64,000 bases of DNA from the NCBI GenBank assembly GCA_905116865.2, contig CAJHNH020005011.1, positions 249,727 to 313,726 on the forward strand, in the 5' to 3' direction. The position numbers and the translations under genes are program-made. Below, in pieces: positions 33,697 through 44,821 of the stretch (position 1 is its first letter; every line of letters starts with the position of its first letter). The notes below the pieces were generated by a model. The model saw only the letters and a list, made by a program, of their open reading frames with translations, ran no database searches and was not told the DNA's origin. The DNA comes from Candidula unifasciata (taxonomy: Eukaryota; Mollusca; Gastropoda; Stylommatophora; Geomitridae).

Positions 33697-34325
33697 ATTG
33701 CCAATGAATATAATGGTTTAATTATTGCTAATGAATATAATAGTTTAATTATTGCTAATGCAATTAATGGTTTAATTATAGCTTATGAATATAATGTTTT
33801 AATCATTGCCAATGAATATAATGGTTTAATTATTGTTAATGAATATAATGGTTTAATTATTGTTAATGAATATAATGGTTTAATTATAGCTTATGAACAT
33901 AATGTTTTAAATTATTGCTAATGAAAATAATAGTTTAATTATTGCTAATGCAATTAATGGTTTAATTATAGCTTATGAATATAATGTTTTAATTATTGCC
34001 AATGAATATAATGGTTTAATTATTGCCAATGAATATAATGGTTTAATTATTGGTAATGAATATAATGGTTTAATTATAGCTTATGAATTTAATGTTTTAA
34101 ATTATTGCTAATGAATATAATGGTTTAATTATTGCCAATGAATATAATGGTTTAATTATTGCGAATGAATATAATGTTTTAATTATTGATAATGAATATA
34201 ATAGTTTAATTACTGCTGGTGAATAAAATGGTTTAATTATTGGTAATGAATAAAATGGTTTAATTATTGCTAAAGAATCTAATGGTTTAGTGTTAAGAAA
34301 AGTGTATTGGCAATGAATATAAATT
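33697..34325. repeat. 27-bp AT-rich minisatellite, about 23 copies
   Basis: Unit TTTAATTATTGCCAATGAAT followed by ATAATGG. A five-unit block beginning at the variant GCAATTAATGG (33760) recurs at 33949, giving a partial higher-order repeat of 189 bp (7 units). Confidence 0.93.
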
Positions 34326-34329
34326 AGTT

Positions 34330-34500
34330 AATGTTCAGAAGAAAAAGTATTGAACACAGAGCACAAAAAATACAGCTGAACATATGAGAGATAAAATACA
34401 GCTGAACATTAAGCGATAAAATACAGCCAAACATATGAGATAAAATACAGCTAAACATATGAAAGATAAAATACAGCTGAACATATGACAGATAAAATAC
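34330..34500. repeat. 25/26-bp E-box array, left segment
   Basis: Units AGATAAAATACAGCTGAACA followed by TATGAG or TTAAG. CAGCTG and CATATG E-boxes occur two bases apart in the TATGAG form. Interrupted at 34501 by the 48-bp array. Confidence 0.92.
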
Positions 34501-35055
34501 AGGGTTTCCGTGGTATATCCCATCATTTCAAGATGTCACCTGTTATCCAGGGTTTACGTGGCATATCCCATCATTTCAAGATGTCACCTGTTATCCAGGG
34601 TTTACGTGGCATATCCCATCATTTCAAGATGTCACCGGTTATCCAGGGTTTACGTGGCATATCCCATCATTTCAAGATATCACCTGTTATCCAGGGTTTC
34701 CGTGGCATATTTCATCATTTCAAGATGTCACCTGTTATCCAGATATTCCGTGGCATATCCCATCATTTCAAGAAGATACCTGTTATCCATGGTGCCGTGG
34801 CATATCCCATCATTTCAAAATGTCACCTGTTATCCATGGTGCCGTGGCATATCCCATCATTTCAAGATGTCACCTGTTATCCAGGGCTTCCGTGGCATAT
34901 CCCATCATTTCAAGATGTCACATGTTATCCAGGGTTTTCGTGGCAAATATCATCTTTTCAAGATGTCACCTGTTATCCAGGGTTTACGTGGCATATACCA
35001 TCATTTCAAGATGTCACCTGTTATCCTGGGTTTCCGTGGCATATCCCATCATTTC
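34501..35055. repeat. 48-bp minisatellite, plus-oriented arm, nested in the 25/26-bp array
   Basis: About 11.5 copies of a 48-bp unit (core GGTTTACGTGGCATATCCCA, then AAGATGTCACCTGTTATCCA). Entry occurs at a shared CAG and exit at a shared AGAT. The same family is present in inverted orientation at 37845-38480. Sixteen codons per unit keep three plus frames open. Confidence 0.94.
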
Positions 35056-37110
35056 GAGATAAAATACAGTTGAACATGTAAGAGATAAAATACAGCCCAA
35101 CATTAAGAGATAAAATACAGTTGATGTGAGAGATAAAATACAGCTGAACATTAAGAGTTAAAATACAGCTGAACATTAAGAGTTAAAATACAGCTCAACA
35201 TTAAGAGTTAAAATACAGCTGAACATTAAGAGTTAAAATACAGCTAAACATATGAGAGATAAAATACAGCTGAACATTAAGAGATAAAATACATCTGAAC
35301 ATTAACAGATAAAATACAGCTGAACATTAACAGATAAAATACAGCTGAACATTAACAGATAAAATACAGCTGAACATTAACAGATAAAATACAGCTGAAC
35401 ATTAACATATAAAATACAGCTGAACATTAACAGATAAAATACAGCTGACCATTAAGAGATAAAATACAGCTGAACATTAAGAGATAAAATACAGCTGAAC
35501 ATTAAGAGATAAAATACAGCTGAACATATGAGAGATAAAAATACAGCTGAACATTAAGAGATAAAATGCAGCTGAACATTAAGAGATAAAATACAGCTGA
35601 ACATTAACAGATAAAATACAGCTGAACATTAGGAGATAAAATACAGCTGAACATTAACAGATAAAATACAGCTGAACATTAAGAGATAAAAATACAGCTG
35701 AACATAAGAAGAAAAAATATATTTGAAGATGTGAGAGATAAAATACAGCTGAATGTTAAGAGATAAAATACAGCTGGACATTAGGAGATAAAATACAGCT
35801 GAACAAATAAGAGATAAAATACACCTAAACATATGAGAGATAAAATACAGCTGAACATATGAGAGATAAAATACAGCTAAACATATGAGAGATAAAATAC
35901 AGCTAAACATATGAGAGATAAAATACAGCTAAACATATGAGAGATAAAATACAGCTAAACATATGAGAGATAAAATACAGCTGAACATATGAGAGATAAA
36001 ATACAGCTAAACATATGAGAGATAAAATACAGCTGAACATTAAGAGATGAAATACAGCTGAACATATGAGAGATAAAATACAGCTGAACATTAAGAGATA
36101 AAATACAGTTGAATATGTAAGAGATAAAATACAACTGAACATATGAGAGATAAAATACAACTGAACATATGAGAGATAAAATACAGCTGAACATTAAGAG
36201 ATAAAATACAGCTGAGCATTAGGAGATAAAATACAGTTGAACATATGAGAGATAAAATACAACTGAACATATGAGAGATAAAATACAACTGAACATATGA
36301 GAGATAAAATACAACTGAACAAATGAGAGATAAAATACAGCTGAACATTAAGAGATAAAATACAGCTGAGCATTAGGAGATAAAATACAGTTGAACATAT
36401 GAGAGATAAAATACAGCTGAACATATGAGAGATAGAATACAACTGAACATATGAGAGATAGAATACAACTGAACATTAAGAAATGAAAAACAGCTGAACA
36501 TTAAGAGATGAAATACAGCTGAACATTAAGAGATGAAATACAGCTGAACATATGAAAGATAAAATACAGCTGAACATTAAGAGATTAAATACAGTTGAAG
36601 ATGAAAGAGATAAAATACAACTGAACATATGAGAGATAAAATACAGCTGAACATGTGAGAGAAATCAAATAGAGCAAAACATGTGAGAGAAATCAAATAG
36701 AGCAAAACATGTGAGAGAAATCAAATAGAGCTAAACATGTGAGAGAAATCAAATAGAGCTAAACATGTGAGAGAAATCAAATAGAGCTAAACATGTGAGA
36801 GAAATCAAATAGAGCTAAACATGTGAGAGAAATCAAATAGAGCTAAACATGTGAGAGAAATAAAATAGAGCTAAACATGTGAGAGAAATCAAATAGAGCA
36901 AAACATGTGAGAGAAATCAAATAGAGCAAAACATGTGAGAGAGAAAAAAATACAGCTGAACATTAAGTGGTAAAATACAGCTGAACATTAAGAGATAAAA
37001 TACAGCAAAACATGTGAGAGAAATCAAATAGAGCAAAACATGTGAGAGAGAAAAAATACAGCTGAACATGTGAGTGATGCAATGCATCGTAATAAATAGG
37101 AGATAAAATA
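35056..37110. repeat. 25/26-bp E-box array, main segment
   Basis: About 80 units of 25-28 bp. Subtypes follow one another: TTAAG-type (35080-35720), TATGAGAG-type (35820-36480), and a 28-bp CATGTGAGAGAAATCAAATA type (36650-36950). Most units carry CAGCTG or CAACTG, and many also carry CATATG or CATGTG. Minus frames of about 80 codons (LAVFYLSYVQLYF) come from the period. Confidence 0.94.
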
Positions 37111-37159
37111 CATCTGAATGTCTGGGAGACTGGAATGCCAGCAATTATAAGTTAACTAT

Positions 37160-37480
37160 CGCCAACACATGTCCCCTCACAAAACATCCATAAGAACAAC
37201 CCGGCATGCACCAAAGGCAGACAGAAACAGCCAGATCGATCATATACTGGATCCAAAAAGGTTGAAATCTGGCATCAGTCAAGCTAAGAAAAGGACTTTC
37301 CCGGGAGCAGACAGTGGCGGTAACCGCGATATGAGTTTCGTTACACTCAAACTCAGAGAGAACTACCACTGTAACAGCCATACTCGACTGAGATTTGATC
37401 TAGATAAATTAAAGAATCCTGAAAGGCAGAGATCTTCAGAGCAACTAGAGGAGGCAAATTTGCATTTTTAAATCTTCTAG
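37160..37480 (+). mobile_element. LINE endonuclease C-terminus (5' remnant of the 37-40 kb LINE)
   Basis: Frame 37169-37471 encodes NSQIDHILDPKRLKSGISQA, PGADSGGNRDMSFVTLKL and RLRFDLDKLKNPE. This is the end of an apurinic/apyrimidinic-type endonuclease followed by the connector of RTE/CR1-like LINEs. The catalytic SDH motif expected after G-A-D-x-G is decayed to G-N-R-D, so this copy could not cut DNA. The N-terminal part of the endonuclease is missing. Confidence 0.75.
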
Positions 37481-37844
37481 AAGAAAATGTGAATTCGATG
37501 ACGCAAAGAGTAAATAATGAACTCTTGGATGCAAATGAAGACGTCGTCGTCGTCGTCACATTTACCAGCTGTCGACTTTGGTGGAAAGTTACTGTTGTTC
37601 GTCCACTTCTGGACTGCAGTCCTGCTCCAGAACCTGAGCGTTAAGTGTATATCAGTTTTACAGATCTGATTCACTTAAATGCAAACTGCTGGTTCCTTGC
37701 CTCTCAGGCAGATACACTCCGACTTCAAAGGAAGCTTCCTAAATTAGTCGACATGCTTTTGGGGAGGCAGTGAGTCTATTCTTGTTTGCCCCACAATGGG
37801 ACCCCGGAACCCACACGGGGGTCAGCAGAAGAAATCTGAGATAA
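37481..37844. other. LINE connector remnant and unassigned sequence
   Basis: The left part probably continues the LINE connector with broken frames. From about 37600 to 37844 the sequence is unassigned and appears to belong to the block that brought in the inverted 48-bp array. Confidence 0.4.
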
Positions 37845-38480
37845 ACGGAAGATACCACGTAAACCTTGGATAAGAGGTGACATCTTGAAGTGATTGGATA
37901 TGACACGTAAACCTTGGATAACAGGTGACATCCGGAAGTGATGGGATATGCCACGTAAACCTTGGAAAACAGGTGACATCTGGAAGTGATGGGATACGCT
38001 ACGTTAACCTTGGAGAACAGGTAACATCTGGAAGTGATGGGATATGCTATGTAAACCCTGGATAACAGGTGACATCTGGAAGTGATGGGATATGCCACGT
38101 AAACCTTGGATAACAGGTGACATCTGGAAGTGATGGGATATGCTATGTAAACCCTGGATAACAGGTGACATCTGGAAGTGATGGGATATGCTATGTAAAC
38201 CCTGGATAACAGGTGACATCTGGAAGTGATGGGATATGCTATGTAAACCCTGGATAACAGGTGACATCTGGAAGTGATGGGATATGCCACGTAAACCCTG
38301 GATAACAGGTGACATCTGGAAGTGATGGGATATGCCACGTAAACCTTGGATAACAGGTGACATCTGGAAGTGATGGGATATGGCACGTAAACCCTGGATA
38401 ACAGGTGACATCTGGAAATGATGGGATATGCCACGTAAACCTTGGATAACAGGTGACATCTGGAAGTGATGGGATATGCC
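37845..38480. repeat. 48-bp minisatellite, minus-oriented arm inside the LINE
   Basis: About 13 copies of the reverse complement of the 34501-35055 unit (here CCTGGATAACAGGTGACATC, then TGGGATATGCCACGTAAAC). The same three frames are open on minus (267, 151 and 126 codons). It separates the LINE endonuclease from the rest of the LINE. Confidence 0.94.
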
Positions 38481-40600
38481 ACAGGGAAACTAACAAGGAG
38501 AAAAGGCAAACTCCAGCTGCAGCTGAAAACAAAAGGGCACATATGAAAATGGCAAAAGTAGAATGGATTAGAAACAAGTGTGAGTCCACTGATGTGGGTC
38601 TAAAACAGGACAACACCAAGGCAGTTTAGAGAATAGAAAGTCTAAAACAGGGCAACACCAAGGCAGTTTAGAGAATAGAAAGTCTAAAACAGGGCAACAC
38701 CAAGGCAGTTTAGAGAATAGAAAGACTAAAACAGGGCAACACCAAGGCAGTTTAGAGAATAGAAAGACTAAAACAGGGCAACACCAAGGCAGTTTAGAGA
38801 ATAGAAAGACTAAAACAGGACAACACCAAGGCAGTTTAGAGAATAGAAAGACTAAAACAGGGCAACACCAAGGCAGTTTAGAGAATAGAAAGACTAACCA
38901 AACCACAAAATCAAGAGGAAAAGAACAGTACAGCAATATTGGAGAGATGGACGGAATATTGTAAAGACTTATATAACTAAGAATGAGAGCCTGACACTAC
39001 AGCCCCAGGCACCATCGTATGGGAAAATAGAAGTTAGCGACGCTGAAATATTAGGAGAAGAAGTTGAGGAGGCGATACGTTCACTAAACGAAGGTAAATC
39101 GCCAGATGTGGTCACAATGTCCTTGCTAAACTTATGAAATACGGATGAGAACACGTAACTAAGGTGATGACAGAAAAATACCAGAGAATTGGAATCACAA
39201 AGAAGTGGTCAACTGAATGGACACAACCCTTGGTGATAAAGAAAGGAAATCTGAAAAGCTGAAACAATTATAGAACTATTTGTCTTATCTCCCACGCAAG
39301 CACAATATTGCTAAAGATAACTGCTTAACATGGAAGCAACATCTGAAGAAATACTAGCCAAAGAGCAGGCGGGTTTCCGGACAAATAGAAGCAGCACAGA
39401 ACCAATTCTCAAAATTTGGACGATATGAAAAGAACAACATCAACGCGACCTATTCCATAACTTCATCGACTTCACGTTTGACCATGTGAGCCATGCTGGG
39501 CTCTGGCAAATAATGAGACATTTGGACACCTTTGAAGCACTTTATAAGATACTAGCAGTCCAGTAATCATTCTAATTGACATAGGACAATTTTGCGAGAC
39601 CAGCGTGAGAGTGAGACAGGGTTGCATACTATTCCCTGTCCTTCTTAATGTTTATTTGGAACACATCATGAAAGAATCACTAGACAAATCATGAAACGTC
39701 TAGATCCATTCGCGGACGACAACTGTGTGATTTACGTTTTGCAGACGACATAGATCTCATGGCTGGTTCTCAAACAGAACTCCAAGAACTTAATGCAAAA
39801 TTATAGACAGTCTGTGGTAAATATAGCGTGGAAAGTAATGCCACGAAAGGCAAGTCTGATAAATAGTCGCAATTAGCAAGTACCCACCAACATGCAGATA
39901 AAAAGGAAAAACAAACAAGAAGTTGAAACCTTGAAATATCTTGGCTCCCACATATGCAATGATGACAGCTGTACCAAAGAGATCAAGACAAGACTTGATG
40001 TGGCAACAGCCGCCATAACGCAGCTGAATACGATGTGGCAGAGCAAAATCAGCTTCACAGACAAGGTCAATTTTGACAGATCTCTGATATTGTCTATTTT
40101 CATATTCGAATGTGGGAGTTGGACTCTCAATGTGGAAATAGAAAGGAGGATTCAGGCTTTCAGATGTAAATGCTACAGACGCATTTTACGAATTAGTTAT
40201 TTAAAACTAATAAATGTGTCGGAGACAAAATATACAAATTTGCGGGACATCAGGAGCCTCTCTTGGCAGTGGTGAAATGTCGCAAGATAGCTTGGTGGTA
40301 CGTGGTGAGACATGATTCGATTGCAAAGACTGAACTTCAAGGAACATTAGGGCGGGGGGGGGGGGGGGGGGGGGAGGGGGGGGGGGGGGGGGTCCTCGAA
40401 GAAGAGGAGGGCAAAGAAGAACCAGGAATGACAACATCAAGAAATGGACAGGATTAGGTTATCATACAGTTATTCATCAAGCGGAAGACAGAAAGATGGC
40501 GGGTTTTATGGGCTAGTGCTTCCATCAATACACTTTCACGACCCTAATGGGTCAAGCGTTATGTTATGTTATGTTATGTTATGTTATGTTATGTATGGGT
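38481..40600 (+). mobile_element. Decayed RTE/CR1-like LINE: connector, reverse transcriptase, 3' end
   Basis: After the inverted array the LINE reading resumes: NKRAHMKMAKVEWIRNKCE, then a 42-bp array, then ILERWTEYCKDLYN. Palm motifs follow in broken frames: ILGEEVEEAIRSLNEGKSP, EWTQPLVIKKGN, NNYRTICLIS, EQAGFRTNRSS, VRVRQGCILFPVLLNVY (motif B) and FADDIDLMAGSQTELQE (motif C). The frame 39892-40275 holds the thumb: ETLKYLGSHICND, ECGSWTLNVEIERRIQAFRC and RRILRISYL. The C-terminus contains a poly-G expansion (40350-40391), and the element ends in TTATG repeats (40557-40590). Stops and shifts are numerous, so it is dead. 15877-16090 is a second 3' end of this family. Confidence 0.87.
38600..38897. 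repeat. 42-bp minisatellite grown from LINE coding sequence
   Basis: About seven copies of a 42-bp unit containing CTAAAACAGGGCAACACCAA and GGCAGTTTAGAGAATAGAAA. Read in the LINE frame each unit is LKQGNTKAV-stop-RIES. Flanking LINE residues (CESTDVG before; RLTKPQNQEEK then ERWTEYC after) stay in the same frame, so the array is an in-register expansion of LINE codons. Confidence 0.92.
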
Positions 40601-42144
40601 GATAAAATACAATTGAAAGTTAATGCAGATACAATGCAGCCCAACATATGCTAGAAAATAGGGACTGAACACATGAAAGATAAAAACAGCACCTAATCTA
40701 TGGTCAAATCTACTAAGTGAACAGCTGATATCTTAAACATCGATAACAACACAAACTTACGTAATAAGTAAACTTGCGTAAAAAACACACACAAACTTAT
40801 GTTTAATTTTACCCGTTTCTGGTGTATTGTCCTCGCCGCTTGTCGAAAGATCCGAACTACACATAAGCACCATACTGTGTGAGTGCTACATCTATCACTT
40901 CAGGGATTTTTGTAGAACAAAGACAGAAATGAGTAAAAAGCAACCATCGGTTTGTCCTTTGTTATATATTTCACAGAGGCCGTACATTCGCCAAATTGCA
41001 CATATTACAGAGAAAACACGTAATCCACTTGTAGATTTGTGCAAGGCACTCTGGAAAAGTTGCACTTGAGAAATATGTTCCTCTCTGTCCTACAAGGACT
41101 AGAAATATCGCACAAAAAGAAAGCCAGCAGATGATTTGCACTGCAGTCGACGGTGAGCAGTCGGAACTATCAGGGCCAAGCCGACGTTTATCTGCCGTTC
41201 AAGAGCCGCACACTTAGCACCTGCGAAAGTTCAATTTAAACCCATCTATCGATAACTCGAATTTCTCCAACATCAAACACGTATGTGAGTTCTAGTTATC
41301 ATCATTCATAGACAACAGCCTGCACGTGTAAGTCATTGGAGAGCGGTCATCGACGCTGGCAAACAGATCCTGCGGCTCGCGTTACTGCTCGCCTCTAAAA
41401 CCCGCCACCGCTCTCGTCTGATTGTCCGGATGCACCTTGCATGTAGATGTTCTGATCCCGTCTCCCGTCTTCAGCCGTTGCTCTCTTTTCCTCGGTCTCT
41501 GTGCAAACGTTGTCTCGGGAGCCAAAACTCAGAGAGAGTGCCACTTTGCGTCTCGTTGAGCAGCCTGTAAACAGTTGGCGGGAATGTATGAGTAGCAAAT
41601 GTAGATTAGTTCTGACATTTTCCATTACTGGCGGTTCGTCAGCAATCAGAAGAAGACTGCAGCCACTGAAAGATGATACTCTGGGACGGGGTAGGCGATG
41701 GTGGCAGATACCATGAGCATCGGAGTTGTTATACTGGAAATATGACTATAGCATAGTGCTCCACCGTACGGCACTGTTTGATTCCGTGATACAACTGGTC
41801 GTTCTATCTACATCACTGTTTGATTCTATTACACGACTGATTCTCCTCCTCCTCATCCTCATCATCATCATCAACATTATCTTCATTCCATCGCCGCCTT
41901 AGACTTATTCAATGCCTCCAACTCCTCCCGAGTCTATTATCATTCCTTCTCAGCCCGGGATAGTTTCCCCCCCACCCCCCCCCCCCCCCCCCCACTTTTT
42001 CTACCCCAGTTCATCTCAAGGTAGCTACAGTCTACTTTGAACGTTTCAGCTACACGCCCTCATTCCTCTACTCCAAGGGAATGGTACTGCCCACTTTGTC
42101 AGTAGGGCTGTTCTAATGAACATAGAGTACTCTTTGTCCAAAAT
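40601..42144. other. Unique region, no supported gene
   Basis: About 1.5 kb with short chance frames (40827-41069, 41395-41716 on both strands) lacking recognisable domains. CTC/CAT-rich simple sequence lies at 41845-41875 and a poly-C run at about 41968-41993. Confidence 0.5.
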
Positions 42145-43614
42145 GTTGAAAGTTAAGATCGTCGTGGGCTAGAGGTCTTAGCCCCAGCCTAGAAAGTTAG
42201 GAACGTCATGGGCTAGAGGTCTTACTCCCAGCCTAGAAAGTTAGGATCGTCATTAGCTAGAGGTCTTAGCCACAGCCTAGAAAGTTAAGATCGTCATTAG
42301 CTAGCGGTCTTAGCCCCAGCCTAGAAAGTTAGGATCGTTATGGACTAGAGGTCTTAGCCCCAGCCTAGAAAGTTAAGATCGTCATTAGCTAGAGGTCTTA
42401 GCCCCCAGCCTCGAAAGTTAGGATCGTTATGGGCTAGAGGTCTTAGCCCCAGCCTAGAAAGTTAGGATCGTTATGGACTAGAGGTCTTAGCCCCGGCCTA
42501 GAAAGTTAAGATCCTCATTAGCTAGAGGTCTTAGCCCCAGCCTAGAAAGTTAGGATCGTTATGGACTAGAGGTCTTAGCCCCCAGCCTAGAAAGTTAAGA
42601 TTGTCATTAGCTAGAGGTCTTAGCCCCAGCCTAGAAAGTTAGGATCGTTATGGACTAGAGGTCTTAACCCCGGCCTAGAAAGTTAGGATCGTCATTAGCT
42701 AGAGGTCTTAGCCCCTAGCCTAGAAAGTTAGGATCGTCATTAGCTAGAGGTCTTACCCCCAGCCTAGAAAGTTAGGATCGACATTAGCTAGAAGTCTTAC
42801 CCCCAGCCTAGAAAGTTAGGATCGTTATGGGCTAGAGGTCTTAGCCTCAGCCTAGAAAGTTAGGATCGTTATGGGCTAGAGGTCTTAGCCTCAGCCTAGA
42901 AAGTTAGGATCGTAATGGGCTAGAGGTCTTAGCCTCAGCCTAGAAAGTTAGGAACGTTATGGACTAGAGGTCTTAACCCCGGCCTAGAAAGTTAGGATCG
43001 TCATTAGCTAGAGGTCTTAGCCCCTAGCCTAGAAAGTTAGGATCGTCATTAGCTAGAGGTCTTACCCCCAGCCTAGAAAGTTAGGATCGACATTAGCTAG
43101 AAGTCTTACCCCCAGCCTAGAAAGTTAGGATCGTTATGGACTAGAGGTCTTAGCCCCAGCCTAGAAAGTTAGGAACGTTATGGACTAGAGGTCTTAGCCT
43201 CAGCCTAAAAGGTTAGGAACGTTATGGACTAGAGGTCTTAGCCCCCAGCCTAGAAAGTTAGGAACGTTATGGACTAGAGGTCTTAGCCCCAGCCTAGAAA
43301 GTTAGGAACGTAGTGGGCTAGAGGTCTTAGCCCCTAGCCTAGAAAGTTAGGATCGTTATGGGCTAGAGGTCTTAGCCCCAGCCTAGAAAGTTAGGATCGT
43401 TATGGGCTAGAGGTCTTAGCCCCAGCCTAGAAAGTTAGGATCGTCATTAGCTAGAGGTCTTAGCCCCAGCCTAAAAAGTTAGGATCGTCATTAGCTAGAG
43501 GTCTTAGCCCCCAACCTAGAAAGTTAGGATCGTCATTAGCTAGGGGTATTAGCCCCCAGCCTAGAAAGTTAGGATTGTTATGGGCTAGAGGTCTTAGCCC
43601 CAGCCTAGAAAGGA
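42145..43614. repeat. 44-bp minisatellite B with 309-bp higher-order repeat
   Basis: About 33 copies of a 44-bp unit (core AGAAAGTTAGGATCGTCATT, then CTAGAGGTCTTAGCCCC). Forms with TTATGGACTAG, TTATGGGCTAG and TCATTAGCTAG alternate. A seven-unit block starting GGACTAGAGGTCTTAACCCC at 42652 recurs at 42961, a 309-bp higher-order unit. Unrelated to the 44-bp array at 30.3 kb. Confidence 0.95.
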
Positions 43615-44033
43615 CATTTATACGAAGACTATTCCAAAATCCACCTCATAATGGTTATTAAAAATATAGAATTTCCACAAATTTATTTATTTCCAGTTTT
43701 TGAACTATAAAACAAATACGAATGTGGGTTGGTATATAGTGAGCTAAAAGGCTACTGAATGATGCAAACAATGAACGGTGTCGCTATGGCAAACGGGTTA
43801 TTTTCACACCAGCCAATCGGATGTTGATTTTTGAAAAGCCCTGGTACAATACTATTGGCAACTATCCACGGGCAGTGTTGCGACTTTGGATGTTTTATAT
43901 CTAGATTTAGATGTTTTTCCTTGCATTTAGATGGCGTTTTTGACGTTTATATGGTAGATGTTTTTCTTAAGTTTTTTTAATTTGAAGTGAATTTATCAAA
44001 TCTTACCTAAGAAACAGGTTGAAATTTGACCTC
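43615..44033. other. Spacer leading into dispersed repeat E
   Basis: Mostly single-copy; from about 43876 it contains several TTTAGATGTTTTT-like pieces that resemble the end of dispersed repeat E. No gene seen. Confidence 0.5.
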
Positions 44034-44395
44034 TGAAATGCTATCTTGACAATAAAATTCGGCCTGATAAGAGTAGGAAAAGGCTGTTCTCCTTATCAGC
44101 TCCCTGATTAGGCATTACGAGAAATTGGAACAGCTAAAGCATACCAGAGTCATTTTGGATCTGAAGCTTTAACTTCATCATCCGAGTTAAGTTTATCCTG
44201 TGATCTTGTGAGGCAGACTTCAGTAAAGATGAGGACATGATTCTTTAGAGTAAGTCATTTCAATTGCTATGTAATTTGTGACTCTTTCAATTTGGATGTT
44301 TTTTCTAGATGTTTTCCACGCAAATGTATATGTTTTTAGATATTTTTTGACTCCGTTTTGGATGTTTTTTGTCAAAGATAAATGGCAACGCTGTC
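44034..44395. repeat. Dispersed repeat E, copy 1
   Basis: Over 85% similar by eye to 60972-61332, same orientation: ATGCTATCTTGACA, AATTCGGCCTGATAAGAGTA, GGAACAGCTAAAGCATACCA, GAGTCATTTTGGATCTGAAG, and TTTTTGACTCCGTTTTGGAT. The right end is rich in GATGTTTTT. It has no open frame of note and an unknown class; small indels separate the copies. Confidence 0.85.
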
Positions 44396-44572
44396 CACAG
44401 GCCACTTGCTAGGTCTCTAGGGCAAACGGTTAGGTCGTCCCATAGTTGATCTCATTGTCTTCTTCCTGAGCTCTCTCTCCCCCCTCTCCCCACCCCCAAT
44501 AACATATTTTGGACTCTCCCGTGGCTTCTCTCTCATCATCTCATGCTCCACTAATCTCGTGCTTCGCGAAGT

Positions 44573-44810
44573 CTAATAGTGTTGAGAATTAGCAACTTCG
44601 TTCCCTGGAGAGCAGGTGTGGCAACACAGGCCGATGTTCAATGTACGAGATTGCAGTCTGTAGTCAGGTTGGCAGTTTGTCCTTGACAGTTCCATATTGT
44701 ACAACTTCACCCCTGTTCGAAAGTGGTCTCTGTTACAGTAGCCGTAGCTGTTTCCTTGGCTGGATCCTGGGTCGCAGATGTGTGCGTAGGAGATCCCAGA
44801 AATTACCACC
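44573..44810 (-). CDS. Candidate terminal exon of a cysteine-rich protein
   Basis: On minus, TATAAACACAG (acceptor-like) at 44821-44811 is followed by an open frame to TAG at 44575-44573. It begins VVISGISYAHICDPGSSQGN, continues SYGYCNRDHFRTGVKLYN and NCQPDYRLQ, and ends NIGLCCHTCSPGN plus a short tail. Six cysteines with a C-C-x-x-C finish near the C-terminus resemble the last cysteine cluster of secreted extracellular proteins (for example PLAC-type ends of ADAMTS/papilin relatives). Codon choice looks coding. The frame has no ATG, consistent with an internal acceptor. Upstream exons were not found, and a chance frame cannot be excluded. Confidence 0.45.
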
Positions 44811-44821
44811 TGTGTTTATAC

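Noticed and set aside
41395..41716. Overlapping 71-76 codon frames on both strands
   Set aside because: No domain, no splice evidence, and both strands are open, so neither is favoured.
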